Shown: positions 1 to 8,441, counted from the first letter of the stretch. The stretch: 25,449 bases of DNA from JBBDWZ01 sp050732575 (GCA_050732575.1 JBOHRF010000047.1:1-25449); one strand, 5' to 3'. Numbers and translations are program-made. Notes: generated by a model from the sequence alone, not told the origin.

Positions 1-1197
1 ATCGAAGGTCTGCGCGTACTCGCGAGGCGTGACCGCCGCTACGGCGCCGATGGAAAGCCCTGATGCAAGACGTCCCGTGATCTTGGCAGCGCCGGCAATG
101 GTCGTGTTGGTTGGCTGTTTGACGAAGTCGCCGCTGGCCGCGCCGCGCGGCGCCGCGCCAATGCGCCGGCTATAGAACCAGGTGGGTCGGCCCAGGAAGC
201 TCTGCCCGCGCCCGGTCAACAACTCATTGCCTTCAATGAAAAATGGACGCCGCTCATCGAACACGGTCTCGAATGCAGTCAGGTTCACGACCGCCGGATC
301 GGCTTCCACCTGGCCGAAGTCGGGGTTGAACGTGGCATCGAGTGTCAGGTTCGGTCCCAGTCCCATCTTGAGATCACCGCCCGCGCGTCCGGCCATGCGG
401 TCATCAAATGGGTTGGTTGGATGCACGTTGGCGCGGTAGGTCACATCGGCCGCCACGTAGGGAAGCAGCTCCAGTCTGCGCGCGGGCGGAATACTCGAGA
501 TGCCTTCCAGCAATCCGAAACGAGATGCAAAGCCGGCGGCCGAGACCGGGATCAGCACCCACTGGATGCGCTCGCTCTTGTCCGATACGTGGCGCGTGAG
601 CTGCAAGCCCCAGGTCTGCTGCGTACCCGCGTTGAAGCGCAGTTGCGAAAAGGGAATCCGCATTTCGGCCACCCAGCCATCGGCATCCACGCGCGCACGC
701 GCGCTCCAGATGGGATCGTACTGCGCCTCGCGCCCACTGTCTTCGCTATCCTGCGGCAGATACCAATCGCCGCGCACGCCGCCCGAGGAGACCGAAAAGC
801 TGTACGCCGTGCGCCGGTCCCGGTATGGGTCGAGGGAAACCGTAAATACCTCGGCATCACTTTCCCCATCACGGCGAGTGATGGAGGTGCGAATCGCCTG
901 AGGGTCACTCCGGCGCAGGCGCGCGCCGACGTACAGCGCATCATCATCGTAAAGCAGCTTCACTTCAGTCTGCACGCTGGGAGCAGCGCCCTCGTTGGGG
1001 ATCTTCTGCACGAAATCCGAGATCGGCTGCGCATTCGCCCAGGCGGCATCGTCGAGCACACCATCAACACGCGGTGCAGGCCCCGTGTTGCGCGTGGCAC
1101 GCGCGGACTTGGACGCTTCCGTTTGCGAAGCACCGGGAACGGGCTGCGCCGCTATCAGCGCGGTGAAGGCAAGACAGACGATCGATGTTCGAGACAT
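1..1197 (-). CDS. DUF5916 family protein with CBM9-like N-terminus (partial)
   Basis: The minus strand is open without a stop from an ATG at 1197 to the window edge (399 codons), so the 3' part is missing. An N-terminal secretion signal (MSRTSIVCLAFTALIAA) is followed by a carbohydrate-binding-family-9-like domain with the typical opening PRVDGVLDDAAWANA and the later YDPIWSARARVDADGWVAEM. After it begins the DUF5916 domain, recognisable from DATFNPDFGQVEADP and ERRPFFIEGNEL, which in this family precedes a C-terminal outer-membrane barrel. Such proteins are secreted or outer-membrane-associated; the substrate is unknown. An in-frame ATG at 1203 is an alternative start; neither has a strong Shine-Dalgarno. 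It lies 131 bases downstream of the NmrA-like gene, behind that gene's terminator, so it probably has its own promoter. The family call is confident; the biological role is not known. Confidence 0.85.
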   Translation of the reverse strand, partial: MSRTSIVCLAFTALIAAQPVPGASQTEASKSARATRNTGPAPRVDGVLDDAAWANAQPISDFVQKIPNEGAAPSVQTEVKLLYDDDALYVGARLRRSDPQAIRTSITRRDGESDAEVFTVSLDPYRDRRTAYSFSVSSGGVRGDWYLPQDSEDSGREAQYDPIWSARARVDADGWVAEMRIPFSQLRFNAGTQQTWGLQLTRHVSDKSERIQWVLIPVSAAGFASRFGLLEGISSIPPARRLELLPYVAADVTYRANVHPTNPFDDRMAGRAGGDLKMGLGPNLTLDATFNPDFGQVEADPAVVNLTAFETVFDERRPFFIEGNELLTGRGQSFLGRPTWFYSRRIGAAPRGAASGDFVKQPTNTTIAGAAKITGRLASGLSIGAVAAVTPREYAQTFD

Positions 1198-1310
1198 GGT
1201 CATCCCGGCAGCGTTTCAATGCCAATGACAGGAAAAGATCGGCCGTGTGGCCCTGGTAATGATAGGCTGATGCGGCTGCGGGGAAACTGCCCGGGCCGTT
1301 CCTTGTGATC

Positions 1311-1340
1311 AAAAACAAAAAAAGCGCGTCAGGACGACGC
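1311..1340 (-). terminator. Rho-independent terminator of the NmrA-like gene
   Basis: On the minus strand a 5-bp stem (GCGTC / GACGC, plus-strand positions 1336-1340 and 1326-1330) with a 5-base loop is followed by a T-rich tract (plus-strand A-run 1311-1323, one C interruption). The stem overlaps the last codons and TGA stop of the gene at 1329-2213. It would separate that gene from the DUF5916 gene downstream. Confidence 0.65.
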
Positions 1341-2213
1341 CGCCAACGGCGGCGCCAGCAGCTGAACGAGCACTTCTTCCACCGTCGTTGTGCCTGCGAT
1401 GATTCGATTTCCCTGGGGCGTGATGCGTCGATGGGCAAAACAATTGTACAGCTCGGCTACGGCTTCCGCGAACGACTGCGACAGACCGGCCTGCAACAGC
1501 GCCGGCACATGCCCCGCCGAGGGGACCGGCACAATTTGCAGGGTCTTGCCTATTGCCTTGCCCAGCGCGTCGGCGAGCTGGCGCACGGAATAAGATGGTC
1601 CGACCAGGTCGATGATTTCACTATCACCCGGAGTAGCCAAAAGCACGGAAGCGGCACAACGCCCAACATCACGCGTGGCAATGGTAGGCAACACGGCATC
1701 GGCCGATGGCAGGAAGTTCGGATAGACACCAGCCCCCACGGCGGGTTGGATCACCATGGCAACGTTTTCCTGAAACCAGCACGGGCGCAGCGTAGTCATT
1801 CTGGTCGGCGTAGCGCGCAGCGCGTTCTCGAAATAATGCAGGTCCTTGCACGGGCCATTTCCGTCCGCCAGAGCGGCCGCGACCGCGGACAGAAGGACGA
1901 CGTGGGAGACGCCGCTATCGTGGACGCGCGCCACCATCGCATCGACCATGCGTCGGCGATCGCCATGAAAATCCGCAGCGTTCGGATCCTCCGGCAGTAG
2001 AGCGAAAAACCCGTCCGCGCCGCGCAGCACGCCGCTCAGGAACTCACCATCCGTCAGGGAGCCAAGCGCGACTTCGGCACCTCGCCGTTCCCAGGCTATG
2101 GCCCGTTGGGGATCCCGCACGATCACCCTGACCCGGGCTCCGTGCTCCAGCAACTCACCCGCCACAATTGACCCGACTCGGCCTGTTGCGCCGGCCACTA
2201 CGTACATGGCCAT
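1329..2213 (-). CDS. NmrA-like NAD(P)-binding (SDR-type) protein
   Basis: A 294-residue atypical short-chain dehydrogenase of the NmrA type. The N-terminus MAMYVVAGATGRVGSIVAGE carries the nucleotide-binding glycine motif GATGRVG. An arginine-containing segment follows the second strand (VIVRDP), which usually indicates NADP preference. The PCWFQENVA segment is typical of NmrA/azoreductase-like members. The canonical YxxxK catalytic pair is not evident, as in many NmrA proteins that act as redox sensors or quinone/isoflavone reductase-like enzymes. I chose ATG 2213 because AGGAG lies 7 bases upstream on the minus strand; a longer frame to 2291 lacks such a site. It is a single gene closed by the terminator at 1311-1340. 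Family assignment is good; the substrate is unknown. Confidence 0.85.
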   Translation of the reverse strand: MAMYVVAGATGRVGSIVAGELLEHGARVRVIVRDPQRAIAWERRGAEVALGSLTDGEFLSGVLRGADGFFALLPEDPNAADFHGDRRRMVDAMVARVHDSGVSHVVLLSAVAAALADGNGPCKDLHYFENALRATPTRMTTLRPCWFQENVAMVIQPAVGAGVYPNFLPSADAVLPTIATRDVGRCAASVLLATPGDSEIIDLVGPSYSVRQLADALGKAIGKTLQIVPVPSAGHVPALLQAGLSQSFAEAVAELYNCFAHRRITPQGNRIIAGTTTVEEVLVQLLAPPLAASS

Positions 2214-2373
2214 TCGAGACTCCTGGTTGAGTGATATGCAAACGTGTGCTGACATCACAACCGGCGGAGTCTGCTGGTCGTTCCTCGACACCGGTCTACG
2301 GGCAACATTTCAAGTTTCCGGCGCCGGGCACTGTGTATTGGCGGGACGATACCCGATGCCGGAACGCGCACGC

Positions 2374-2535
2374 CTACAGCGATTTGCTCATCAGCACCAG
2401 GTGCGCCGGAATTCGCAGTTTGGATGGCTCGGGGAAGGGGCCGTGGCAACCGGTGAGAAACCAAAACCTGCATAAAACGCAGGCAACTCCTCGCGCAGGT
2501 TCACTACATCCAGTTCGAGAACGGGGCAGCCTGCG
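2374..2535 (-). pseudogene. C-terminal remnant of a GNAT acetyltransferase, frameshifted
   Basis: Two minus-strand frames join into the C-terminus of a GNAT N-acetyltransferase. The first reads VLELDVVNLREELPAFYAGF (about 2518 down to 2459), which is the beta4-alpha4/beta5 region with the family's 'LPAFYxxFGF' core. The second reads FPEPSKLRIPAHLVLMSKSL and ends in a stop at 2374. The switch falls in the run of four C at plus-strand 2437-2440 (GGGG); adding one C restores a single frame. Upstream of about 2535 I cannot trace the acetyl-CoA-binding part, so the N-terminal two-thirds is missing or too diverged. This is the only gene-like content I can support in the 600-base gap between the NmrA-like and enolase-family genes. 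Confidence 0.6.
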
Positions 2536-2697
2536 GGGCAGGCGATGGGAGGGCAGCTGTCTGACGGGCCGCCGAATGCGGGGTTCGGGGGACATAACCG
2601 AGTGAGCGCGCGAGTTCCGGATCCACCGCGTAGAGGGCCCGATTCGCGGCTTCCTCGCGTTGAGCTACGTCCGGCTCGGTGCGGACGTCCTGCTGGT

Positions 2698-2812
2698 GCG
2701 GACGACAGTTGCTTTTCGCACCTTTTGACTCACCCAGATATTAAAGACTGCGCTGGAGGCCTGGTTTCATAGCAGAACCGCCCAAAATGTTGGAAACGCA
2801 ACTGTCGTCCGC
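2698..2812. repeat. 115-bp segment bounded by perfect 15-bp inverted repeats
   Basis: GCGGACGACAGTTGC at 2698-2712 is the exact reverse complement of 2798-2812. The 85 bases between are visibly more A/T-rich than the surroundings (for example around 2738-2745 and 2784-2797). It ends 4 bases beyond the stop codon of the enolase-family gene. It could be a transcript-end hairpin or a small non-autonomous element. I see no target-site duplication at the flanks and no transposase in the window. The arms do not carry integron attC core motifs. Confidence 0.6.
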
Positions 2813-2816
2813 CGAG

Positions 2817-3911
2817 TTATATCACCGGCTCGCCCAGGAGATCCATGTTGGGGTGCACACCCAGCCCGGGTTGGCGGGAAGCGGCCATGCGGCCCTGGCT
2901 GCGCTGGGGCGCGCCATCGGCAAACGAAACAGTGACGTACGAGTTGAAGTCCGTGGCTGAGAACAGGAATCGCTCGGGCGTGCTGTGGGCCAGATGGGCA
3001 ATGGCGGCCGTGGTGATATCACCGCCCCATGTGTCCTCGATGGTCATGGCGATGCCGAGCGAAATGCACAGGTCACGGATCTGCCGCGCTTTGGTGAGTC
3101 CACCCACCTTCGAGATTTTCAGATTGATCACATCCATGGCGTGATCGGCGGCGCCGCGCACCACCATGTCAATGCCATCGATGTTTTCGTCCAGGATGAA
3201 CGGGCGGTTGGTGTGTCTGCGCACGGCCAGGCATTGCTCGTACGTCATGCAGGGCTGCTCGATGTACACGTCGACATTGCGCACGGCATCGGCCACGCGG
3301 ATGGCGGCATGTTGGGTCCAGCCCGTGTTGGCGTCGGCAATCAGCACATCGCCGCGTTTTAGCACGGCAGCTGCGGCGCGGATGCGATCGATGTCGGTGT
3401 TCGGGTCGCCACCCACTTTGAGCTGGAACTTGGTGTAACCTTCCTTGCGATAGTGCGAGATGCGCGCCGCCATCTGATCGGGCGCTTCCTGCGAGATGGC
3501 GCGATAGAGAGCAAAGTCGTCGCCCACATGCCCGCCCATCAGTGTTGCGACGGGCAGACCACTGGCCTGGCCCAATAGATCCCAGCAGGCCATGTCGATG
3601 GCAGACTTGACGTACGGATGCCCGCGCATGGCCGCGTCCATACGCTCGTTGAGCAGACCGAGCGCGAGCGGATCGGCGCCCAGCAGTTGGGGCGCGAGTT
3701 CGGCAATGCCCGTACGTGCGCCGCGCGCGTAGGCGGGCAGATACGCGGGCCCGAGCGGGCACACCTCGCCCCAACCCGTGAGTCCTTCATCGGTCTCGAC
3801 CGCGACGATGGTCGAGTCGAAGACGGTGACCACGTTGCCACCCGACCATTTGTAGCTGCCTTCGTGCAGCGGCAGATCGATCTGGTAAGTACGGATCGCG
3901 GTGATCTTCAA
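2817..3911 (-). CDS. Enolase-superfamily (mandelate racemase/muconate lactonizing type) dehydratase or epimerase
   Basis: A 364-residue enzyme of the MR/MLE branch. It has an N-terminal capping domain (1-125) and a TIM barrel with the expected catalytic set. These are the acid/base lysine in TKFQLKVGG (K165, with Q163 in place of a third family lysine), Mg2+ ligands D193 (ADANTGW), E218 (YIEQP) and D241 or E242 (ILDEN), and the opposing lysine in NLKISKVGG (K265 or K268). Opposed lysines on strands 2 and 6 fit 1,1-proton-transfer chemistry. The sequence resembles the cis-3-hydroxy-L-proline dehydratase / hydroxyproline-betaine 2-epimerase group, but this is from memory and the substrate is not proven. 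I place the start at TTG 3911, with AAAAGG just upstream. The frame continues 79 codons further without family similarity and overlaps the neighbour. It lies 26 bases after the propeller gene, so the two are probably co-transcribed. Confidence 0.85.
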   Translation of the reverse strand: MKITAIRTYQIDLPLHEGSYKWSGGNVVTVFDSTIVAVETDEGLTGWGEVCPLGPAYLPAYARGARTGIAELAPQLLGADPLALGLLNERMDAAMRGHPYVKSAIDMACWDLLGQASGLPVATLMGGHVGDDFALYRAISQEAPDQMAARISHYRKEGYTKFQLKVGGDPNTDIDRIRAAAAVLKRGDVLIADANTGWTQHAAIRVADAVRNVDVYIEQPCMTYEQCLAVRRHTNRPFILDENIDGIDMVVRGAADHAMDVINLKISKVGGLTKARQIRDLCISLGIAMTIEDTWGGDITTAAIAHLAHSTPERFLFSATDFNSYVTVSFADGAPQRSQGRMAASRQPGLGVHPNMDLLGEPVI

Positions 3912-3937
3912 GGCGCACCTTTTTCCGGTTGACCCGA

Positions 3938-5221
3938 TCAACGCCGTTGCGAAGGGCGAATCAGCCGATAGACGTGAACGCTTTCGACGTCGAGCTCGTT
4001 TCTGGAAAGCGCCAGAACATTGTCTCCACCGACATGAAGGACGCGCAATCGTGCGGGCACCTGGATGTTGGCAAGCCAGGCACCATCGGCTTGAAAAATG
4101 GACCAGGTGAGCGTGTCTGCTTCCGGCGCCTGGTACTCCTGCGCCCAAACGTTGCCACCGTCAGCAACTTCAATGCGCTGATACGCGGGCAGGCTATCGG
4201 GGTACACGGCGACCTTCAGCCAACGCTGAAAGTCGGTGCGCAGTGCACTGCGCACCGGGCCCAGCATCTCACGCGCATAACTTTCTCTCAATGCGCTCGT
4301 GACCGCGCGGCGCGGCGTCTCGCGGCGTATGATCACACCGGGCGCGGCAACGCCATCGTGAATGCTGATCTCGTAATGATCTGCATCGGCGTAGTAGAGC
4401 CGATCGCCGCCCGTAGCCGCGCTGGCCTCGCGCGCGAACGGCGGCAACGGCGCGGGCGGTGGAGGATGTCCGCCCGGCACGGCCATCCCACCCGGCTGAT
4501 TTCGCTGTTGGAATGAAGGCGTGTAGATCTCCAGACCTGGCAGCTCGGCCAGTCCGCTCTCGTAGTGGCCAGTGGCCGACCATTGTTGGTAAAACACGAG
4601 GTCGCGCCACCGATCCGTTCCCTGGCCCGGCGCGGCGGACAAATTCACGCCGGCAATCACGGCTCCATTGGCCAGAAAGCCCACGACGTGTGGTGCAAAG
4701 AGGCGCGCGGGCGAGGGTGGAGCATTCAGCCTGAAACCGCGCACGTATCGGCCGGCGGGCTCAAACACCTGGATGCGCTGCTGCAGGGCATCCCAGGCGG
4801 CAATCGAATCGCCAGGAATGCGCCACATGCCAGTGACGCCCATCCCTTCGCCACCAAAGTCTCCCGGACCGCTGCCCACCCGACCCGTACCATGCTGGTA
4901 GCGCCCGCTGGCATCGTACCAGCGCAGCATGGGCGGAATTCGGTTGGCCACGACCATGCGTCCGTCGTTCAAGTACGCCGCCGCAACCACGACATCCAAG
5001 TGTTGCGCCGAATCACCGGGCGGACCGCTCAGCACGAGCACGGGCTGTGCCGCGAGCGACCATCCATCTTCTCGAGCCGACCCGCTGGTGACGATCCTGA
5101 TGCCCGCGCTGTCGCGAATTGTCGTCTGCGGAGCTGGTAGCTCGGCAACACCGCAGTGCGCGAACGTGACTACAAGCGAAGCGTAGGCAGAGGCTCGCGT
5201 ACCCTTGCTCCAGGGGATCAT
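3938..5221 (-). CDS. Secreted six-bladed beta-propeller protein
   Basis: A 427-residue protein with an N-terminal hydrophobic stretch (SAYASLVVTFAHCG). The cysteine follows H rather than G/A/S, so it is at best a non-canonical lipobox. The body has the repeated propeller signature of the 6-bladed group common in Bacteroidota and Gemmatimonadota: IRDSAGIRIVTS at the mature N-terminus, then blades such as LRWYDASGRYQHGTGRVGSG, WDALQQRIQVFEPAGRYVRG and a terminal VLALSRNELDVESVHVYRL. These proteins are thought to be envelope-located binding or scaffold proteins; no enzymatic function is established. No strong Shine-Dalgarno precedes ATG 5219-5221. Gene order, with the enolase-family gene starting 26 bases after its stop, suggests a two-gene operon. 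Length is normal for the family, unlike the truncated relative at 7675-8441. Confidence 0.8.
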   Translation of the reverse strand: MIPWSKGTRASAYASLVVTFAHCGVAELPAPQTTIRDSAGIRIVTSGSAREDGWSLAAQPVLVLSGPPGDSAQHLDVVVAAAYLNDGRMVVANRIPPMLRWYDASGRYQHGTGRVGSGPGDFGGEGMGVTGMWRIPGDSIAAWDALQQRIQVFEPAGRYVRGFRLNAPPSPARLFAPHVVGFLANGAVIAGVNLSAAPGQGTDRWRDLVFYQQWSATGHYESGLAELPGLEIYTPSFQQRNQPGGMAVPGGHPPPPAPLPPFAREASAATGGDRLYYADADHYEISIHDGVAAPGVIIRRETPRRAVTSALRESYAREMLGPVRSALRTDFQRWLKVAVYPDSLPAYQRIEVADGGNVWAQEYQAPEADTLTWSIFQADGAWLANIQVPARLRVLHVGGDNVLALSRNELDVESVHVYRLIRPSQRR

Positions 5222-5376
5222 GGCGACACGCTCAGTCGGCGCGAAGTGTCAAGCGTCCTCACGGGCGGCATGGAGGTCGGAACGGCAGGTCAAGATGGGA
5301 GTGTGTTGCCCGGCGCGGCAACGGTAGCAGAAAGAGTGGAGCGGCGCCGAGGCTGGGAACGCCCCGGCGCATCCGT

Positions 5377-6261
5377 TCAAATGGCGCCGCCCATGAGACC
5401 GCGCACGAGCTGGCGCAGCGCGACCTGCCACACGAGCGGGCGATCGGGAAGATCAGTTCGACGCGCCGTACGCAACTGCTCGACGTCTTCTTCGCTAACC
5501 ACGCGCTGAACGCCCAGAGCACTCTCCAGCAGATTGGAGCGGCGCGCCAGCATTCCCTCTGCGCCGATGCGAATGGCCTTGCCATCGCGGCCGATCAAAG
5601 CGCCCGTGATCTGCAGGACGTTCACCGGATCATCCAGCGAAGTAAGCCAGGGCAAACTCACGATGTAACCGGTGCCCAGCTCGACCTGTTTGGCACCCAG
5701 CAGGTTCTTCTGTTGCGGCCAGTGGTTGCCGACTTCCAACGTGAGCAGGAGAAGACGGCCTACACCCTGGCTGTCGGCGGTTGCTGCTGCGCGTGTCGTC
5801 CAGGCACCCGCCGGCCGGGCGACGGCCAGATGCATGTACGTTTTGGAGCCGCCGCGCGTGCTGCTGCGTACGCAGTCACCGCTGGCATCGGTCTCGCAAC
5901 TGAAACGGACGTCGGGTGCCAGTGCGCCGGCGGGCGACGGGCCAATGGGTCGGGTCAGACCCAGCGAGTCCAGGAACACGTTCATTTCCTGGAGCAAACG
6001 CGACACGGCGCTGCCGGAACCCGCGCGCGGATCGAACAGCGCGTCCTGCGAACCGCCCCTTTGATACGCGATGGAGAAGTGGCCAATGTGGCTGGTGTCC
6101 GCATTCAGCAAACCAGCGTAATAGGGAGGGCTCTCGAGCAGCGTGTCACCCACACCGCTCCCGATGGTGGCGCCGGCACACGCGATGGTCAGAAACAGGG
6201 GCGCTGCGATGGCCGCGCGCCGCGCGCGCCGCAGGAGTGCTTCAAAAACGGACGGCAACAT
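5377..6261 (-). CDS. Lipoprotein of unknown function
   Basis: A 294-residue product starting at ATG 6261, with GAGGA about 9 bases upstream. The open frame continues to 7179 but that extension lies opposite the YCF48 gene and has no similarity. The N-terminus (positively charged RRARRAAIAAP, hydrophobic core, then FLTIACAG) ends in a lipobox-like cysteine near residue 26, so I predict a lipidated envelope protein. The body contains SHIGHFSIAYQRGGSQDALF, GSKTYMHLAVARPAGAW and LLLTLEVGNHWPQQKNLLGA, none of which I can tie to a named domain. The C-terminus EQLRTARRTDLPDRPLVWQV reads like a helical tail. It is divergent from the YCF48 gene, with 150 bases between starts, and upstream of the propeller gene on the same strand with a 155-base gap that contains no gene I can see. 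Confidence 0.75.
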   Translation of the reverse strand: MLPSVFEALLRRARRAAIAAPLFLTIACAGATIGSGVGDTLLESPPYYAGLLNADTSHIGHFSIAYQRGGSQDALFDPRAGSGSAVSRLLQEMNVFLDSLGLTRPIGPSPAGALAPDVRFSCETDASGDCVRSSTRGGSKTYMHLAVARPAGAWTTRAAATADSQGVGRLLLLTLEVGNHWPQQKNLLGAKQVELGTGYIVSLPWLTSLDDPVNVLQITGALIGRDGKAIRIGAEGMLARRSNLLESALGVQRVVSEEDVEQLRTARRTDLPDRPLVWQVALRQLVRGLMGGAI

Positions 6262-6411
6262 CGTTGTATTCCTCGAAGGTTTTTCACTGCCGAAGCTGCT
6301 ACTTTGTTTCTGGCGCGATGTTCCGCACCCGGCAGCGCAGGGCGCCTGGGGTTGATCGATCCCGCGCGCGCCACCTAGACTTCCCCGATTCGCCCAACCC
6401 CGGGAGGTACA

Positions 6412-7464
6412 ATGCCCGTCGGCGCCGTATTTCGAACCCTTGGCGTGTCGGCCATGCTGAGCGCGCAAATCGTCATGCGCGCTGGCGCGCAGGTCACGCG
6501 GACCGACCAGGCGAGCGGCACGGAAGCGCTGCTCATTGCCGTGAGCCCGGTCAACGAGAACGTGGTCTGGGTGAGCGGCGCGCAGGGCACGTGGCTGCGC
6601 ACGCTCGATGGTGGCGCCAGCTGGCAGAGCGGGCGCGTGCCGGGCGCGGACTCCCTGCAGTTCCGCGATGTGCACGCCGTCGATGCCAATACTGCCTACC
6701 TGCTCAGCATCGGCAACGGCGCGCAATCGCGCATCTACAAGACCATCGATGGCGGACAGAACTGGACCCAGCAGTTCACCAACAGCGAGCCCCAGGGATT
6801 CTACGATTGCTTCGATTTCTGGGATGCCAATCGCGGCATTGTGATTGGTGATGCGATCGATGGCAAAATCGCGATGCTGACTACGAGCAATGGCGGCGCA
6901 ACCTGGACGCGTGTGCCGCCCGAAACGCTGCCTGCCGCGCCTAACGGCGAGGGCAGCTTTGCCGCCAGCGGGACCTGTGTCGAGACCGTTGCAGGCGGAC
7001 ACGTGTGGATCGTGGCCAGCAATCCGCAGCAGGGACGCATACTGCACAGTGCCGACTATGGCCGCACCTGGAATTTCGTCGCGCTGCCCATCACGACGCG
7101 TGAAGGCACGGGCCCGCAGTCCGTGGGTTTTCGCGATGCGCGCAATGGCATGGCCCTGGGGGGTGGCAACAGCGCGCAACCCGGCGATTCACTGACCGCG
7201 GTGACAACCGATGGCGGCCGGACCTGGGTTGCAGGCGCGCGCCCGCCGCTGGCGCGTGGCGTTTGGGGCGGTGTGTACGTGCCGGGCACGAACCCGGCGA
7301 CCATCGTGGCCGTGAGTCCATCGGGAGCCGTCTATTCGCGCGATGAGGGAACAACGTGGACGGCCCTCGATCAGTCCAACTACTGGTCGGTTGGATTTGC
7401 CTCACGCAATGCTGGCTGGGCCGTGGGCGCGCGCGGGCGCATTACGAAGCTCTCGGGATTTTGA
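6412..7464 (+). CDS. YCF48/BNR-repeat beta-propeller protein, secreted
   Basis: A 350-residue protein with GGGAGG 4-5 bases before ATG 6412 and a signal-peptide-like start ending near RAGAQVTRT. The rest is a beta-propeller built of BNR/YCF48-type repeats. The Asp-box-like tags recur at even spacing: TLDGGASWQ, TIDGGQNWTQ, TSNGGATWTR, SADYGRTWNF, TTDGGRTWVAG and SRDEGTTWTAL. Relatives are annotated as photosystem-II-stability/assembly-factor-like or sialidase-like glycosyl hydrolases, but in non-phototrophs the function is unknown and no sialidase catalytic set is evident. The C-terminus (NAGWAVGARGRITKL) is the usual closing blade. It looks intact. The 3' end is followed by the GC-rich inverted repeat at 7508-7586. 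Confidence 0.85.
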   Translation: MPVGAVFRTLGVSAMLSAQIVMRAGAQVTRTDQASGTEALLIAVSPVNENVVWVSGAQGTWLRTLDGGASWQSGRVPGADSLQFRDVHAVDANTAYLLSIGNGAQSRIYKTIDGGQNWTQQFTNSEPQGFYDCFDFWDANRGIVIGDAIDGKIAMLTTSNGGATWTRVPPETLPAAPNGEGSFAASGTCVETVAGGHVWIVASNPQQGRILHSADYGRTWNFVALPITTREGTGPQSVGFRDARNGMALGGGNSAQPGDSLTAVTTDGGRTWVAGARPPLARGVWGGVYVPGTNPATIVAVSPSGAVYSRDEGTTWTALDQSNYWSVGFASRNAGWAVGARGRITKLSGF

Positions 7465-7507
7465 GGAAGGCCGCATTACGGATTCGGGAGCGTAGATCGG
7501 GTGACAC

Positions 7508-7586
7508 GAGCGGGAGCGGGGAGCGGACAGCCCCACCATCCGCGCGCCCGCCCACTCCTGCTCCCGTTCTGCGCTCCCGCTCCCGC
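7508..7586. repeat. GAGCGG-type short repeats forming an imperfect inverted repeat
   Basis: Three GAGCGG-type units in tandem at 7508-7526 are mirrored by CCGCTCCCGC-type units at 7556-7586 on the other strand. They can pair into a long GC-rich stem with a one-base bulge. The element sits 43 bases after the YCF48 stop and 88 before the next start. It could end transcription of the YCF48 gene, though no T-tract follows. Similar short-unit repeats occur in other gaps of this window. Confidence 0.55.
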
Positions 7587-7626
7587 GTCAGTCCTGCGCA
7601 AGCCGCACGGCTTCGTCATTCCCGGA

Positions 7627-7653
7627 TTGTTAGTCGCGCCGCTGGATTACTAT
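7627..7653 (+). promoter_or_regulatory. Weak candidate promoter before the truncated propeller gene
   Basis: TTGTTA (7627-7632) and TACTAT (7648-7653) match the -35 and -10 consensus at four positions each, with a 15-base spacer that is shorter than ideal. They lie 22 bases before ATG 7675, in the one A/T-richer stretch of this gap. The call rests on pattern alone. Confidence 0.25.
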
Positions 7654-7674
7654 TCTCGTTGCGAGGCTTTTATC

Positions 7675-8441
7675 ATGATTCACGTTCGTAGCGCTTTGCT
7701 GGGGCTGAGTGTGCTGACCGGCGTGCGCGCTTGTGCTGCAGGTGACGCAGGATGGTCGATCACCGAGCAGCGTACGGCGACCGGCGTGCCGCACATCATC
7801 AACACACCGCCCGCCACCGGCATCGATCCCACGTGGACCATTGAACCCGAAATCCACATTGGCTCCGTGGAAGGCAAGGGTCCCGCGACGTTCGGCACGA
7901 TCAAGAGTCTCGTCGTGCTATCGTCGAGCGGAGCACGAGTCGCTCCGTCATGCAAGTGCCGTACTGGCCCAGGCCAAGCACGGTCATGGACCCGCAGCAC
8001 GCGTGGTGGAGCAAGCCGTCGCACGAGAACGACTACCGCATTCTGCGCGCTACCTTCACCGGTGACACAACGCTGATCTTCGACAGTCGTCGCCCTGCCG
8101 TTCCCGTATCGTCGACGGAACGTGACTCCGTGATTGCCGCCATCCGCGAACGCGCGGGCTCCAATCTGGACTGGTCGCTGATTCCGCACACGAAACCCAT
8201 CGTCACGCAAATGTTTGTGGCGGCGGAAGGCGATGTGTGGGTCAAAGTTACAACCGCGCAAGATTCGCTGAATACGTACGATGTGTTTGGTAGCGATGGT
8301 CGCTATAAGGGAACGGCCGTGACCGCGCTGCGCGTCATGCCGTTTCTGCGGCCCGTGGTGCGCGGCGACCGATTCTGGGCCATCGTGCGCGATGAGCTGG
8401 ATGTGGCGTACATTGCGCGTGGCCGTATCGTGCGGCGGTGA
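7675..8441 (+). pseudogene. Six-bladed beta-propeller gene with internal deletion and frameshift
   Basis: ATG 7675 has GCGAGG 8-13 bases upstream and begins a signal-peptide-like N-terminus (MIHVRSALLGLSVLTGVRAC). The first propeller strand follows (IEPEIHIGSVEGKG, then TIKSLVVLSS). At about 7918 the similarity jumps to another frame, which carries the family's C-terminal half: VMQVPYWPRP, NDYRILRATFTGDTTLIFDS, RPAVPVSSTERDSVIAAIRE, WVKVTTAQDSLNTYDVF and RDELDVAYIARGRI, ending in TGA 8439-8441. Intact relatives run about 380-400 residues; here both ends sum to about 255, so roughly 130 codons (several blades) are absent. The junction lies between two TCGTCG copies (GTCGTGCTATCGTCGAGC), as expected for slippage or recombination at short repeats. 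A functional propeller cannot form. The other propeller gene at 3938-5221 is full length. Confidence 0.7.

Noticed and set aside
421..1308. Long plus-strand open frame (295 codons)
   Set aside because: It lies antisense to the DUF5916 coding region, whose minus-strand translation shows clear family motifs; the plus-strand product is Arg/Ala-rich with no domain.
2698..2812. Integron attC site
   Set aside because: The arms lack the RYYYAAC/GTTRRRY core pair, and there is no integrase or cassette organisation.
3912..4148. N-terminal extension of the enolase-family frame
   Set aside because: Arg/Ser-rich sequence overlapping the propeller gene; family similarity begins exactly at the TTG at 3911, which has a ribosome site.
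6262..7179. N-terminal extension of the lipoprotein frame
   Set aside because: It runs antisense through the YCF48 gene; a lipoprotein signal and ribosome site place the start at 6261.
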